DNA from: Capsicum annuum
Taxonomy: Eukaryota; Streptophyta; Magnoliopsida; Solanales; Solanaceae
Assembly (NCBI RefSeq): GCF_002878395.1
Contig: NC_061120.1
Coordinates: 95,259,175 to 95,323,174, forward strand
Length of the DNA: 64,000 nt
Reading direction: 5' to 3'
Below, piece by piece: positions 22,736-34,132 of this stretch (position 1 is the first letter of the stretch; the number at the start of each line of letters is the position of its first letter). The notes under the pieces were generated by a model. The model did no database searches, was not told the origin of the DNA, and worked only from the letters and a program-made list of their open reading frames with translations. Made by a program: the position numbers and the translations under genes.

Positions 22736-23133
22736 GCTTCAGCCACCCATCTCCCTCTTATATAATAAGAGAATATATATATATAATAAGAAATTATTTT
22801 TTATTCTATCTCATTAATATTATTATTTGAAACGACCTAATATTATTCTAATCATAAAATAAAAATCGTTGGTATTAACTTTGATGCCCATTGTACATGT
22901 ATCATGTATGTGAACTAAGATTAATGCTATACAAATTCTTAATGAGCTAATATATGATAATCCTAGGATGGACAAAAAATTCACTACAAACGTAATTTTG
23001 ATAAATTGTTACTTTCATGTATTTAAAAAATTCAACTTTCTTTGTGGGTGATTCACTTAGTTAGAAACTAAATATAATAGCAGTAATACTCCATATAACA
23101 GCAGTAATACTCCATATACTACATGGTAAAATA

Positions 23134-23136
<3 letters not shown>

Positions 23137-23177
<41 letters not shown>
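23137..23177. repeat. (AT)n microsatellite
   Basis: An uninterrupted AT dinucleotide run of about 41 bases. A short direct repeat 'agcagtaatactccatata' lies just upstream, at about 23079-23118. Confidence 0.95.
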
Positions 23178-23182
<5 letters not shown>

Positions 23183-23271
23183 GAAAAATACTCTTATAAA
23201 AATTACGAATGAGAAGAAACAATCTTTGTAAAGTAATTACTACATGCAAGATTACTTTGCTAGGAACATCT

Positions 23272-23968
23272 CACCAGATAAACCAATAAAAATGGTCACT
23301 CTATGATACATATAACATAGATACATCTATTTGCTGCAGTTGGTCACAAACAAATATAAGTTATTATCAAAGAAAATTAATTTCGTTCGTCTTTCTTCAC
23401 TCCAATTTTCCTCAGCCACCAATATAACAATTCAATTATAATCTTTTCATCTTTTACTCTCATTCCACCAAGAAAGTAAGTAAATCTTTCTCTGTTATCC
23501 AGGATTATAAAATATTAGTAGAACAGAAAGCTAAAATAATAGAGCTGAAAATTGAACCTGACGAGACAATTTTATCGAAGGCACCTAAAATTGGTATGTC
23601 CGTACCGCACAACTGCAACCTGACCAGATAAACCAATAAAAATGATCACTTTATGATATATATAACATAAATACATCTGTTTTCGTTGTTGGTCGCAAAC
23701 ATATATAAGTTATTACAAAATCAAATTAATTTCGTTCATCCTTCTTCACTCCAATTTTCCTTAGCCACCATGAAAACAATTCAATTTACAACCTCTTAAT
23801 CTTTTACTCTCATTCCACCAAGAAAACAAGCCAATCTTGCTCCATTATCCAGACTTATAGAATATTAGTAGAACATGAAGATAAAATAATAGAGTTGAAA
23901 ATTGAACGTGATGAGACAATTTTGTCGAAGGCACCTAAAGTTGGCATGTCTGTACTGTACGACTGCAA
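23272..23968. repeat. 350-bp tandem duplication
   Basis: Two adjacent direct copies (about 23272-23620 and 23622-23968) start with ACCAGATAAACCAATAAAAA and end with a conserved stretch through GAGACAATTTT and GGCACCTAAA to ACTGCAACT. They differ by scattered substitutions. The last 85 bases of each are the best conserved and hold a short open frame of about 28 codons (around DETILSKAPK). I cannot identify it, but it might be a duplicated exon edge. Confidence 0.8.
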
Positions 23969-24612
23969 CTTAGGGGTTTTTCAAGTTTTAGAGATGTGTA
24001 ATAAATCAAAGTTTAAATAATACTTAATGGAGATTAAATTAAAATAATTAATTTTTAAAAATTACATAATACATACCTTAAGACAAGAACAATAGTGGAA
24101 TAAGAAAAAAATATGATACACAGACAAACAAATTCATATGTATAAAAGGAATACTAAATACTACTCCGTATTTAATAAGTTTCCTACTTAGGCTATAATT
24201 CTATTATTAATTTTTTCTTTTGAATCCTACTTAGACTAATATTCTATTATTATTTTTTCCTTTTGAACCTATGACAATTTTACTTCTTCTAAAAAGGGAT
24301 ATTAAATTACTACTTATAACGTAGGACAATTACAATTAAACTCTTTTTCTTATTTTTTTCTTTTTTTGTGAGAATTTTTTTTAATTAAAAATTTATTAAA
24401 TCAAATAATAATTGGAGAAAAAGAGAAAAGTCTATTTTGTCTATTACGGAGATTTTTAATGAAGGGTAAAAAGTCAAATCACTTTTCTAAGGGTCTTCAC
24501 ACTTTAATATATTATAGATATAGATTATAAATATACAACAAAACTTATTTTTGGTAATTATTAATATCATTTAGGATTATTTATTTGTAATTATTTTAAA
24601 GTGATTTGATAG
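23969..24612. other. AT-rich intergenic DNA
   Basis: No gene seen. A 45-base direct repeat starting CCTACTTAG(G/A)CTA occurs twice at about 24183-24270. Confidence 0.45.
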
Positions 24613-24614
24613 TA

Positions 24615-24875
24615 CTCCCTCCGTTCGCTTTTGTTTGTCACAAATTTTTTAATTATATTTCTACTTTTATTTATCATTTTTGACATATCAAGAAAATACA
24701 ATTTATTTCTTCTTATTTTACCCTTTGCATTAATTTTTTTTCCTCCAAATTAATTTCAACACATAATGTAAACATCATTTAATAGAGGTACTATGATAAA
24801 ATAGTCATGTTATTAATTATTTTTTTAATAGATGTGCTAAGTCAAAATGTGACAAGTAAAAGCAATCGAATGAAG
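24615..24875. mobile_element. Stowaway-like MITE
   Basis: It begins CTCCCTCCGTTCGCTTTTGT and ends AAAAGCAATCGAATGAAG, imperfect complements. It is flanked by TA at 24613-24614 and 24876-24877. It is the same family as the inner MITE at 16276-16532. At 261 bp it has no coding capacity. Confidence 0.8.
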
Positions 24876-24877
24876 TA

Positions 24878-25259
24878 TAAAAAACTACTATTGACTTTCT
24901 CTTTCTTTTCCTTAGCTTTTGACAAGCGGGAGTTAGTGTAACCTTCTTTTTTTTTGTTTGTTTCTCTTTTAGATAGTTAGAGCACTTTCAATCACCCTAT
25001 AAACTCTATATTTGGAGAAAAAAAAAACAGAGATGATCATCTCTAATCACCCTTGAAACTCCACATATGGAGGGACGAATTATGTTTATCTAAATTTGGA
25101 GATAGCACAATTTATCTCCTGTTATTTTATTTGAAGCATTTTAATATTATATTTGACTCATATATGTTAAATGTCATTAAGTTGCATTGTTTAATTGGAG
25201 GAGTTAGTGTCTTAAGTTATTTACCATTACTCTATTTTGAAGTTAATGGCATACAATAT
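24878..25259. other. Intergenic DNA left of element F
   Basis: A partly repeated phrase (TTTCAATCACCCTATAAACTC, then a similar string about 50 bases on) is present. No gene or transposon was recognised. Confidence 0.4.
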
Positions 25260-27720
25260 TGTAATGCCCCGGGTCTACACTTTGGATGCCACACGGTGCT
25301 GATGACCCCGAAGGACCACAAGCTAACCCATGACTGGCACCTACTGTGGCACTGAATAATACTATTGAAATAATGCAAAAAATAGGATGAAATGCCATAA
25401 TGTTCATAATCTGTAAACAAATACTGAATACTGATAAATAAATACTGAAGACTGAATATCTGTCTGAAAAATCTAGTCTGAAAGCCTCCAACTGTCTGAA
25501 CATGGAGTTGATGGGACAAGTTCCCAACTAACTCCGACTACTGAATATACTAAACTACTGAAATACTGAAATGGTAACTCTATCCTCAAACTATGAGGAT
25601 TCACCACTAAATCTGCTACTGATAGGCTGGGCTGCTAAGTACGATTAGGACCCCGTGCATCTGGACCTATTATATAAGACATCATAGAACAAAATAAAAA
25701 GTATGTGCTAGTACTTTGAATGTACTGTAAGCTAAGTGAGGTAGGGTGATATGCAAGGGTTCATATGCATGAAAAATAACTGGCTGAGTAACATGAGTAT
25801 AACTGAATGCGAATACATATATATTTGAAACTGCTGTAAATACTGATTATGTAATGTTGCATGTAAATCTACTTTACTATAACTGAGATCGCTGATGATT
25901 AAATTACTGATAACTGAGTTACTGATAACTGGGTGACTGTTTCTGACAGTCTTGATTCTGTAGAACTAAACTGAGTTGTATAATAAGCTAGATGATTGTG
26001 TTTGACAGTCCTATTTCTGAAAACTGATCTGTGGTTTTATACTGATTCTGAAACTAAACCTATAACTGTGAGAGTGTTCATCTAAGTGACATACCCCAAT
26101 TATAAACTGAGTTGGGGTCCAACCTGTGACCCTGTTGAAAGGGTGTTAGCACCTTACCAAGGGATACTAACAATGACTGTGAGTTAACCCTATCTGGCAG
26201 GAAGACATTTCGTCAACCCTCACTAGCAGAAAAACTCGTACGAGATATATCAACCCTTATTTGGTAAGAAGATATCTCAACCTACATTGGCTACATAGTT
26301 CTGTAACACAGGGATTGCTACTAAGGGTCAAACCCTTCATTGACAGGAATGCCCCCATCCCTGGGATCGCTCGGTGCTGATTCCTACTCCCAATTGAATA
26401 GGCATTGAACTAATTTCTAGACTGTACTAGGCTTGAATAAACTGTTACTGATCGTGCTAACTGACTTAACTGGATTGAGTTCACTGAGTTCTATTAACTG
26501 ACTGAATACACTATTTGTGATACTGAACTAAACTGGATTGATACTGAGTTTTACTGGGTTCTATAACTGGCTGAGTACTACTGTTCATGACATTACTGAG
26601 ACTATTCTGCAACTAGTACAACTCTAGGTAAATAGCTAGATTTTTCGGGTATTGAATACCCCCAGGACTCGGAAGCATGAAAAGTAAAGTATGGCATGAT
26701 CTTGAAAAACATAACAATAAATGCTTGTTAACAATACATTCACCTAGGCATCTTGTCAAACACTTTAAGTACATGAAATTGAATATGAATGGGACCACAT
26801 GATGATATATCATGATTTCACTATTCAATTCACATAGGCATTCTATCAAAACACTTGGGGAGCATAGTTATTTCATATGAGGATAGTCAACACACGAACA
26901 TTATGGATACAATAATCAATTGTAATTTTAATGGTTTAATATGCAAATCATATAATTCACCATACGTGATAATTTAATTTCATGAAACTTGTAGTAATCA
27001 TGGATTAAAACCCAAATAATATCATGAACATAAATACAATCAAATTCATGAAAACAATCAACTTGTAGTTTTAAAAGAGGTTCTTGAACTCCAAGGGTGG
27101 AAGGAAACCCTTAGATGAACACCTAACATAACTTGGTAACCAAATTTGCGAAGATGATCGTGTGTTCTTGAAGCTTGAACTTGAAATTAAATGCCCCAGG
27201 GTTTGTTCTTGAGAGGATTTGTGAATAATGAGTAAATTTTGCCTTTAGAAAGGTTTAATCTCATGTTTTGGAGCTGAGTAAAGTGGGAAAATGATCCAAA
27301 TACCTCTATGAACATAGACCTTTAATTGCTAAAAATGTGCCCAGCAATGCGATAGCCAACATGACGCATCGATATCGCGTTGGCTCACTAGAATTTGCAC
27401 TGAAGGCTGGTGAAAGGTTCTGGTCGATGCAATGGGCGACGCGACGCATTGAGATTGCATCGATCCACTATTTTGGACTCCTAAACATATCTTAAACGAT
27501 ATCCAAAAAGTCCAAAACTCACCCAAAGTGACCTATTGACACACTTGATCATGATTCAATCCAAGGATCAACATTCTAAGGTCATAAGGGTTGTAAAATA
27601 AGATCTCCAACTTAAGAAGGCTAAAAATAGTTCTAAGTATAAATACTTAGATGAAATCTCTAAGTCTGGAACCTCTTATCATGCTCTAAAGGTTAAGCTA
27701 GGATTCTGTGGGGCCTTACA
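25260..27720 (-). repeat. Element F 3' LTR (complete)
   Basis: On the minus strand it starts TGTAAGGCCCC and ends GGGGCATTACA, the TG...CA ends of an LTR. The purine-rich CCAAGGAAGAGATAT lies just upstream on the minus strand (27721-27735) and is the likely PPT. The LTR contains a CpG-rich module at about 27340-27470 and a CTAGTAC/GTACTG inverted repeat at 25708-25727. The minus-strand open frames near 25232-25527 lie within it and are chance frames. Confidence 0.8.
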
Positions 27721-28025
27721 ATATCTCTTCCTTGGGAATATTCATCGTCGAATGACTGACTAAGCTGAGAATACTGATAGACTGAGTCTACATGCTAAAC
27801 ATGCATAACTAAAACATGATTACATAACTGAAACTACTGATATACTGAGTTTTCATATTGAACATGCATGACTGAAGCGTGACTGAAATCTGAAGGCACG
27901 ACACATGACTGAGCTATTTCAGGATGGTATGCATAATATAAGGATGTTATGCAACTAGAAATAATATAGAGTTTATAAAGGTAATATAAGCATGGAACTG
28001 AGTAATTTCAAGAAAAACTGTTACC

Positions 28026-28548
28026 TTAAGCTGAGTCTGTGTTTGTGAAGAAGAGGTGAGAATACTTGGTCCATGTATCTGCTTCTGTTTCCCAAGTATC
28101 TCTCTCAACGGACTGATTTCGCCAAAGAAGTTTGACTAGAGGAACTTCTTTGTTCCTTAGTCTGTGAACCTGATGATCAAGAATTTCAACCGAAACTTCT
28201 TCATAAGAGAGACTGTTCTGAACATCTATACCCTTTATAGGGATTACAACTTCTGGGTCACTAATATATTTCTTAAGCAAGGAGATGTGAAACACTGGGT
28301 GCACTAAAGCTAAGTCTGAAGCCAACTCAAGATCGTAAGCTACCTTTCCAAAATAGTTGAGAATTCAGTAAGGACAGATATATCGGGGACTGAGCTTTCC
28401 CTTCTTGCCAAACCTCTTTACTCCATTTATAGGAGAGATTTTTAAGTACACATAATCACCAATCTCAAACTCGAGATCCTTTCTTCGTATATCTGTATAC
28501 GATTCCTGTCGGCTTTGAGCTGTCTTAAGCCTTTTCTTGATCAATTAG
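28026..28548 (-). pseudogene. Element F integrase C-terminus and chromodomain
   Basis: On the minus strand the frame reads LKTAQSRQESYTD, LEFEIGDYVYLKISP, KLSPRYI, one stop, then ILNYFGKVAYDLEL, HISLLKKYI, and a chromodomain with VKLLWRNQSVERDTWE. It is the best-preserved coding piece of its family here, with one stop. It retains the AQSRQ block that all three array units have lost. The upstream edge joins LTR sequence abruptly near 28548. Confidence 0.8.
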
Positions 28549-29637
28549 ATCAATTGAACTTTTTTGGGTATTAAATACCCCCAGGACTCAAAATCATGGA
28601 AAGTAAAGCATGGCATGATCTTGAAAAGCATAACAATATGAACTTGAACATGAATGGGACCACATGATGACATATCACGATTTCACTATTCAATTCACAT
28701 AGGCATTCTATCAAAGATTTGGAGAGCATGGTTATTTCATATAAGGATAGTCAACATACGAACATTATGGATACAATAATCAATTGTAATTTCAAGGGTT
28801 TAACATGAAAATCATATAATTCACCACACATGCTAATTTGATTTCATAAAACTTGTAGTAAATCACGGATTGAAACTCAAATAATATCATGAATATGAAT
28901 ACAATCAAATTCAACATGAAATTCATGAAAGCAATCAACTTGTAGTTTTAAAAGAGGTTTTTGAACTCCAAGGGTGGAAGAAAACCCTTAGATGAACACC
29001 TAACATACCTTGGTAATCAAATTCATGAAGATTGATGGTGTGTTCTTGAAGCTTGAACTTGAAATTGAATGCCCTAGGGTTTGTTCTTGAGAGAATTTTT
29101 GAATAATAAGTGAATTTTGCCTTTAGAAAGGCTTAATCTTGTGTTTTGGGGCTGAGTAAAAGTAGGAAAATTACCTAAATACCTCTCTAGACTCGGACTT
29201 TTAATTACTAAAAATGTGCCTAGCGACGCACTGGGCGCTATGCTGCATCGATGGTCGATGCGATAGCCAATGCGATGCATCGATATCGCATTGGCTCACT
29301 AGAATTTGCAATGAAGGCTGGTGAAAAGTTCTGGTCAATGCAATGGGTGATCTGACGTATCGAGATTGCATCGATCCACTATTTTGGACTCCCAAACATG
29401 CCTTAAACGATATCCAAAAAGTCTAAAACTCACTCAAAGTGATCTATTGACACACCTGATCATGATTCAATCCAAGGATCAGCATTCTAAGGGCATAAGG
29501 ATTGTAAAATAAGATCGCCAACTTAAGAAGACTAAAAATAGTTCTAAGTATAAACACTTAGCTGAAATCTCTAAGTTTGAAACCTCTTTTCCTACTCTAA
29601 AGGACTGAATTAAGGTAAGATTCTGTGAGGTCTTACT
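28549..29637 (-). repeat. Element F 5' LTR, truncated
   Basis: It matches 26630-27720 of the complete LTR, including the GGGTATT(A/G)AATACCCCC block at its left edge and the CpG module near 29215-29370. The outer end is near 29637 (TCTTACT, where TG...CA would predict TTACA). About 1.4 kb of the LTR is missing on the inner side. Confidence 0.75.
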
Positions 29638-30214
29638 GATATAATGTCATAATTCAACATATTAACCCCATCCATTTGCAGAAGTACTTTCCTATTTACT
29701 ATTGCAATTCTTGCAATTACTCTATTGCTTTAAGGCTATTATTGGCTCTAATCTCACATTGGATGGATGCATTTTTCAGCTTCCAACTCCTATTTAATTT
29801 GGTGATATTATAAGTTATTTACTCTTATTTCTTTATGTTGGTAGAATATGGTCATTAGTTACATGTAATTCTTGTAATCTCTAGGCCATTGTTCTTTTAT
29901 TTTTACTATCCTTCATTCATTCTTATTCATTGCATAAAAGACTTTCTCTCCTATAAATAAAGTTGATCTTGTATTTTCTTTTCAAAAATTACAAGAAAAT
30001 ATAGAATTCACAAAAGTTAGTAAAAAAGAGAGCTTATTAGTTTGAAGGGAGGTGTTCTTTTTTATAGAGCTTTAAACTCAACTCTTATCCAAAGTTGTTG
30101 AGTTGTACTTAGTGATAAGGCTGATGTATCTTTGCGAGGACAATTCATGAAGATTAATACTAGACTGGTGAAAATATTTGCTGTAGTGGGCTTAAATCTC
30201 CTTAAGGAGAGTGA
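29638..30214 (+). repeat. LTR- or promoter-like unassigned segment
   Basis: A CCTATAAATAAAG TATA-like box at about 29952 is followed by T-rich transcript-start-like DNA and a downstream segment with GGGAGGTG and CCTTAAGGAG. This resembles the R-U5 half of a small copia LTR. I see no partner copy, and the right edge meets element E near 30215. Confidence 0.3.
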
Positions 30215-31103
30215 GATATCAGTTGCACTTTGCTTAATTTACAGTCCAAGAAAGAAATTTATCTCTCCCATCATGCTCATCTCAAATTCACTACTCATTA
30301 ACTTAGCAAACTCATCACACATGGAATTGGTTGTAACACGAAATATGATGTCGTCAACATAAACTTGAATAATGAGTAGGTTTCCTCCCCTAGCCTTAAG
30401 GAACAATTTGTTGCCAATCTTTCCCCTTTTGAAGCCATTTTCAAGAAAGAAATTTGAAATCCTCTCATTCCAAGATTTGAGGGCTTACTTCAATCTATAT
30501 AAAGCTTTGTCTAGTTTAAACACATAGTTGGGAAAATCAACATCTTCTATGCCTAGAGGTTGCTTCATATACACCTCTTCCTTGAGGAGATTATTTAGAT
30601 AGGCATTCTTCGCATCCATCTTAAATAGTTTGAACTCCATGTATGATGTAAAAGCGATGATAATTTTAATGCCCTTCGTTCTAGCCACTGGAGTAAATAT
30701 TTCATCATAGTTTATGCCTTGTTCTTTGTTGTAGCCTTGTACCACCAACCTAGCTTTATTCCTGATGGTATTTCTATGCTTATCAGTCTTGTTTCTATAA
30801 ACCCATAATTGTTATATCTGGGGGACATGGGAAAGGTGTCACACTTTGCTTCTCTCAAATTAATGTAGATCTTCTTGCATTGAATTAACTCAATCAACAT
30901 CCTTTAATGTTTCCTATACATTTTTCAGTTTAATTTGAGATAAGAATATAAAGAAAACATATAAATTCCTTACGCTATTCCTGGTCTGTGTACCTGAGTC
31001 TAGAAGAGATATTATGATAAAGGGGATATGAGGACTGATTCTTCTAACTGGACCTTTGGTTGTGGGTTGACTTACACTTGGTCTAGTACCCATTGAGGTA
31101 TTA
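30215..31103 (-). pseudogene. Element E (copia) RT part, separated by nested insertion
   Basis: The minus strand shows the integrase-RT linker (TQTRNSVRNLY, about 30975) and the RT start. An open frame at 30748-30485 holds VVQGYNKEQGINYDEIF, PVAR, FKMDAKNAYLNN and FKLDKALYRLK. The catalytic VYVDDII box follows near 30345-30365, then GEINFFLGL near 30255. This is Ty1/copia reverse transcriptase of the SIRE/Maximus style. Similarity stops near 30215, so the rest of RT, RNase H and the 3' LTR are lost. The gag-protease-integrase half of the same element lies at 57222-61468. Confidence 0.8.
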
Positions 31104-31741
31104 TGTTATATCTTGTTTTGATGATGAGAAGCTGACTTTAAGGGACCAGGTCCCTTGATGTCCAAAGGTACAATATAGTTGGCAAGCTCCTGCATAATTT
31201 TGTCTGCTTGTGTAACAAACTATCAAAAATAGAAGAGTGTAAGAAAGGTAAAAACTTAATTTCAATATTGCTCGAGTTCTTATTTCTTGTATGCATAAAA
31301 ATAGTGAGTGTTCTTGAGTGAGTCCTAAATTGTAACTGAATTACTCAAGTTATAAGAGTAATGTTCCTTTATTTTTGCTTTGAGAGTGCTTAGGCAGAAT
31401 TTCCTAAGTTTGATACTGATTAGAGTTAATCAGTTCTAAGGAAATCTTGGCAGATTTGTCAAGGTGAGCTTGTATTAGAGTTATTATGAGCTGGAAGATC
31501 CTAGAGTTAGGTTCATTAGAGTTTGTAATCAAGAGTTTAAATATAGTGGAGTTTAGAGTACTTGTGAGGGCAAGCCATGGTTTTTTCTTTCTTGAGTAAG
31601 GGGGTTTCTATGTTAAATCTTGTATTCATTAAGTTTCCTGTATAATGTGTTGCTCCTGTTTAAATTACTGTTCTATTGCCCATGACTGATTTTGAGGGAC
31701 TTGGTCCCTCACAGTGTGGTGCAACCCTTAAGGTTTCAACA
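31104..31741 (+). repeat. Element D 5' LTR (internally deleted)
   Basis: It is about 110 bases shorter than its partner. A gap near 31225-31235 removes the segment that in the 3' LTR contains CTATAAATAAAAAGG. The AGGGACC-A-GGTCCCT palindrome at 31141-31155 and AGGGAC/GTCCCT at 31695-31709 lie near its two ends. Confidence 0.85.
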
Positions 31742-31743
31742 AT

Positions 31744-31755
31744 TGGTATCAGAGC
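31744..31755 (+). other. Primer binding site of element D
   Basis: TGGTATCAGAGC, a perfect initiator-tRNA-Met primer site, follows two bases after the LTR end CA. Confidence 0.9.
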
Positions 31756-31798
31756 TAGAACACTCTAAAAGGTTCACACCTAAAGTAATTTGGTTAGC

Positions 31799-33730
31799 AT
31801 GGCTACTCTTCCTTTCCTATAAGAAGGGCAATCTACCAATAGGCCACCTAGATTTAATGGGCAATACTATGGGTGAGGGAAAACCAGGATGTTTGATTTT
31901 ATCATAGCTAAGGATAGTGAACTGTGGACATAATTCTTGATGTTCCTCATGTTCCTGTTAGAGAATTCAAAGAAGGAGAAATGAAAATAATGGTTGTCAA
32001 AAAAAAGAGGGAGTTCAATGATGAATATAGAAAGAAATTTGTAAAGAGCTACAAGGCAAAGAAACTACTAGTGTGTGGTATTGGGCCTGATGAATATAAC
32101 AAGATTTCCGCCTGGGAAAATGCCAAAGAGTTCTGGGATTGCTTGAGGAATGATCATGAAGGTACTATTGATATGAAAGATTCTAAAGTAGACACGACGA
32201 CTACTCAGTATGAAACCTTCACCATGAAAGAAGGAGAAACAATCCAAGAAATATATACAAGATTCACTTCTATTACAAATGAGCTTCATTGCTTGGGAGA
32301 AGTTATTCCTTTATACAAGCAGTTGAGAAAGATTATTGGTGTTATTTCTAAGTCTTGGGAGAGTAAAGTGGATTCTATAACTGAGGCAAGGAACCTAAAG
32401 AACCTCACTATGGATGAACTGATTGGAAATCAGAAAATCCATGACTTCAAGAAGCAGTAAGGCCGGGATAAGAATGAAATAAAAAGGGGAAAATCCTTGG
32501 CATTGAAGGCTTCCAAACATGATTCAGTAGAAGAGGACACTGATGTTTCCTATTTTACAAAAAAGATTGTTAAAGCTATGAGGAAGAGTGGTCAATTCTA
32601 AAGAAGAAACACAGGAGGAAGCAATGTTGAAGTGTGTCACAAATGTGGAAGTCTTGAGCATTTCATTAAGGACTGTCCAATACACAAATTGGATCATCAG
32701 ACGTATCTCAAGACTGGAGGTGAAAAGGGAAAAAACATGGACCAAGTCCCTGAAAATTCAAGAAGAAAGACAATAGTTGAGTATGCAGTAAAACAATCTA
32801 TGACAGCATGAGGAGATTCTTCTAGTGAATTTGATTAAGATGAGAAGTCTGGAGATATTTCTATGCTAGCTGTGGAAGATAGTCCAGTTATTTATGATTC
32901 CTTATTTGCATTCATGGCAAATACAGAAGATGAAGAAGAAAGAGGTAATTCACTTTAATATTAAGGAAAACCTAGATAACTACATTGCTAGGAAGATAAA
33001 AAGGCTTGCAATTGTGTTGATACACTTTATGCGTAAACTAACTGCTGAGAAAAATGCTTTAGAGGAGAAAGTAGAGAATTAATAATTTAAATTGATTGCT
33101 CTAACTCTCCAAACATCTAACAATTGAAGAAATGGTCACTAAAGTAAAATCTAAAAATCCGAGTTGCATGAGCCAGCTGGAGACGTTAAATTCTTTGGAT
33201 TTGGTAAAGGAAAGAAAGAAGATTCAAGGCTTCATATTGAACTTGAAGAGAAACTAAAGGACTCTCAAAAGCATCTTATGTCTGCACTCCACAAGAATAA
33301 AGAGTTAGAAAGGGACCTGGTTCTTTTAAGAGAAGAGCATAATAAATCTCTTAAATAGACTACATCATCAAAAATCCTTTCTAACTTAACTAGTCAAGGT
33401 GCAAATAATGAAAAGGGTCTTGGTTATCAAGGAAAAACTCAACCTACTGGGTCTCATGGAAAGGCTAATCCTGATGCTCGAAACAAGATCTACAAGCCTT
33501 TATGTACTCATTGTAGAAGAGATGGGCACATAAAGAAAAATTATCAAAGATTGCTTAGAGATAAAATAAGAGATGTTCAACGAGGGATATCACATCCTAA
33601 GGGGTTCAAGCCTCTGGAAATAGTGAAAAAGAAGTTATCACTACCTAAATGAGCTAATAAGGTTTTGATCATACCATTGTCCTCCTATTAGGAACTCAAG
33701 CTCAAGTGGGTTCCTAAATCCAACAAGTGA
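31799..33730 (+). pseudogene. Element D gag remnant
   Basis: The likely start is ATG at 31799 (MATLPF, then a stop). The body is open at 31924-32460: KAKKLLVCGI, AWENAKEFWDCL, QYETFTMKEGE, RFTSITNELHCLGE and MDELIGNQ, the UBN2-type copia gag. A CCHC knuckle CHKCGSLEHFIKDCP lies near 32633-32680. It is followed by an acidic region, a coiled-coil-prone stretch (33164-33358, ELEEKLKDSQKH) and a second knuckle CTHCRRDGHIKKN near 33510, with the last Cys lost. Stops and shifts make it defective. Confidence 0.8.
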
Positions 33731-34132
33731 TAATGGTTCCAGGTGTGAGAAAAAGGATTGCAGTTAGGAATGGGTTGTTAATAGTACGTGTTCTAAGCTC
33801 AATATTAGAAGATCTGACTAGATTCTCTCTCTCAAGACACTTCAAGGTAGAAATGTCTTATTTTGAAATAGTTGATTTAAAGGAACCTAGTACTAGCGGA
33901 ATTCATTTTAGAAGAAGGATCTTGAGGTATTATGAGTGAATTAAAGTTTGGGACCCATTCCAAAAAGCAATTTGAGACTGAGCTTTATCAATGTACCCTG
34001 ACCTAACATTTAAGCCACTGTCACCCTTCAAAATTAGCTATGTTAAGGAGACATATATGAGAAAGGAAAGGAAACATTGGATGCCATATGGGTACTTCCT
34101 AATTAAAGTGTTTAAGAATGTTGGAGTAATTG
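33731..34132 (+). pseudogene. Element D 3' frame, first part
   Basis: This region lies beyond gag, where an autonomous copia would have protease. Open pieces show no retropepsin, integrase or RT motif. The last block reads KHWMPYGYFLIKVFKNVGVI directly up to the array edge. I know similar short blocks from predicted proteins of Solanaceae repeats but cannot name a family. The frame continues at 55450. Confidence 0.5.

Larger units (their letters stand above)
25260..29637 (-). mobile_element. Element F: collapsed minus-strand chromovirus
   Basis: A full LTR (25260-27720), an 830-base internal piece with integrase C-terminus and chromodomain, and the first 1.1 kb of the other LTR lie in order on the minus strand. 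Everything from mid-5' LTR through gag, protease, RT and most of integrase is missing, which indicates one internal deletion of the element. Flanks AATAT (25255-25259) and GATAT (29638-29642) agree at 4 of 5 positions and may be the target duplication. It is related to the family of the array at 34133-55449. Confidence 0.8.

Noticed and set aside
23937..23968. Short KAPKVGMSV peptide as a FAR1-type transcription factor or transposase fragment
   Set aside because: Only a few residues agree and the following conserved pattern is absent.
25232..25527. Two overlapping minus-strand frames near 95 codons and a plus-strand frame at 25053-25355
   Set aside because: They cross the edge of, or lie in, LTR F. 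The same frames are not kept open in related LTRs.
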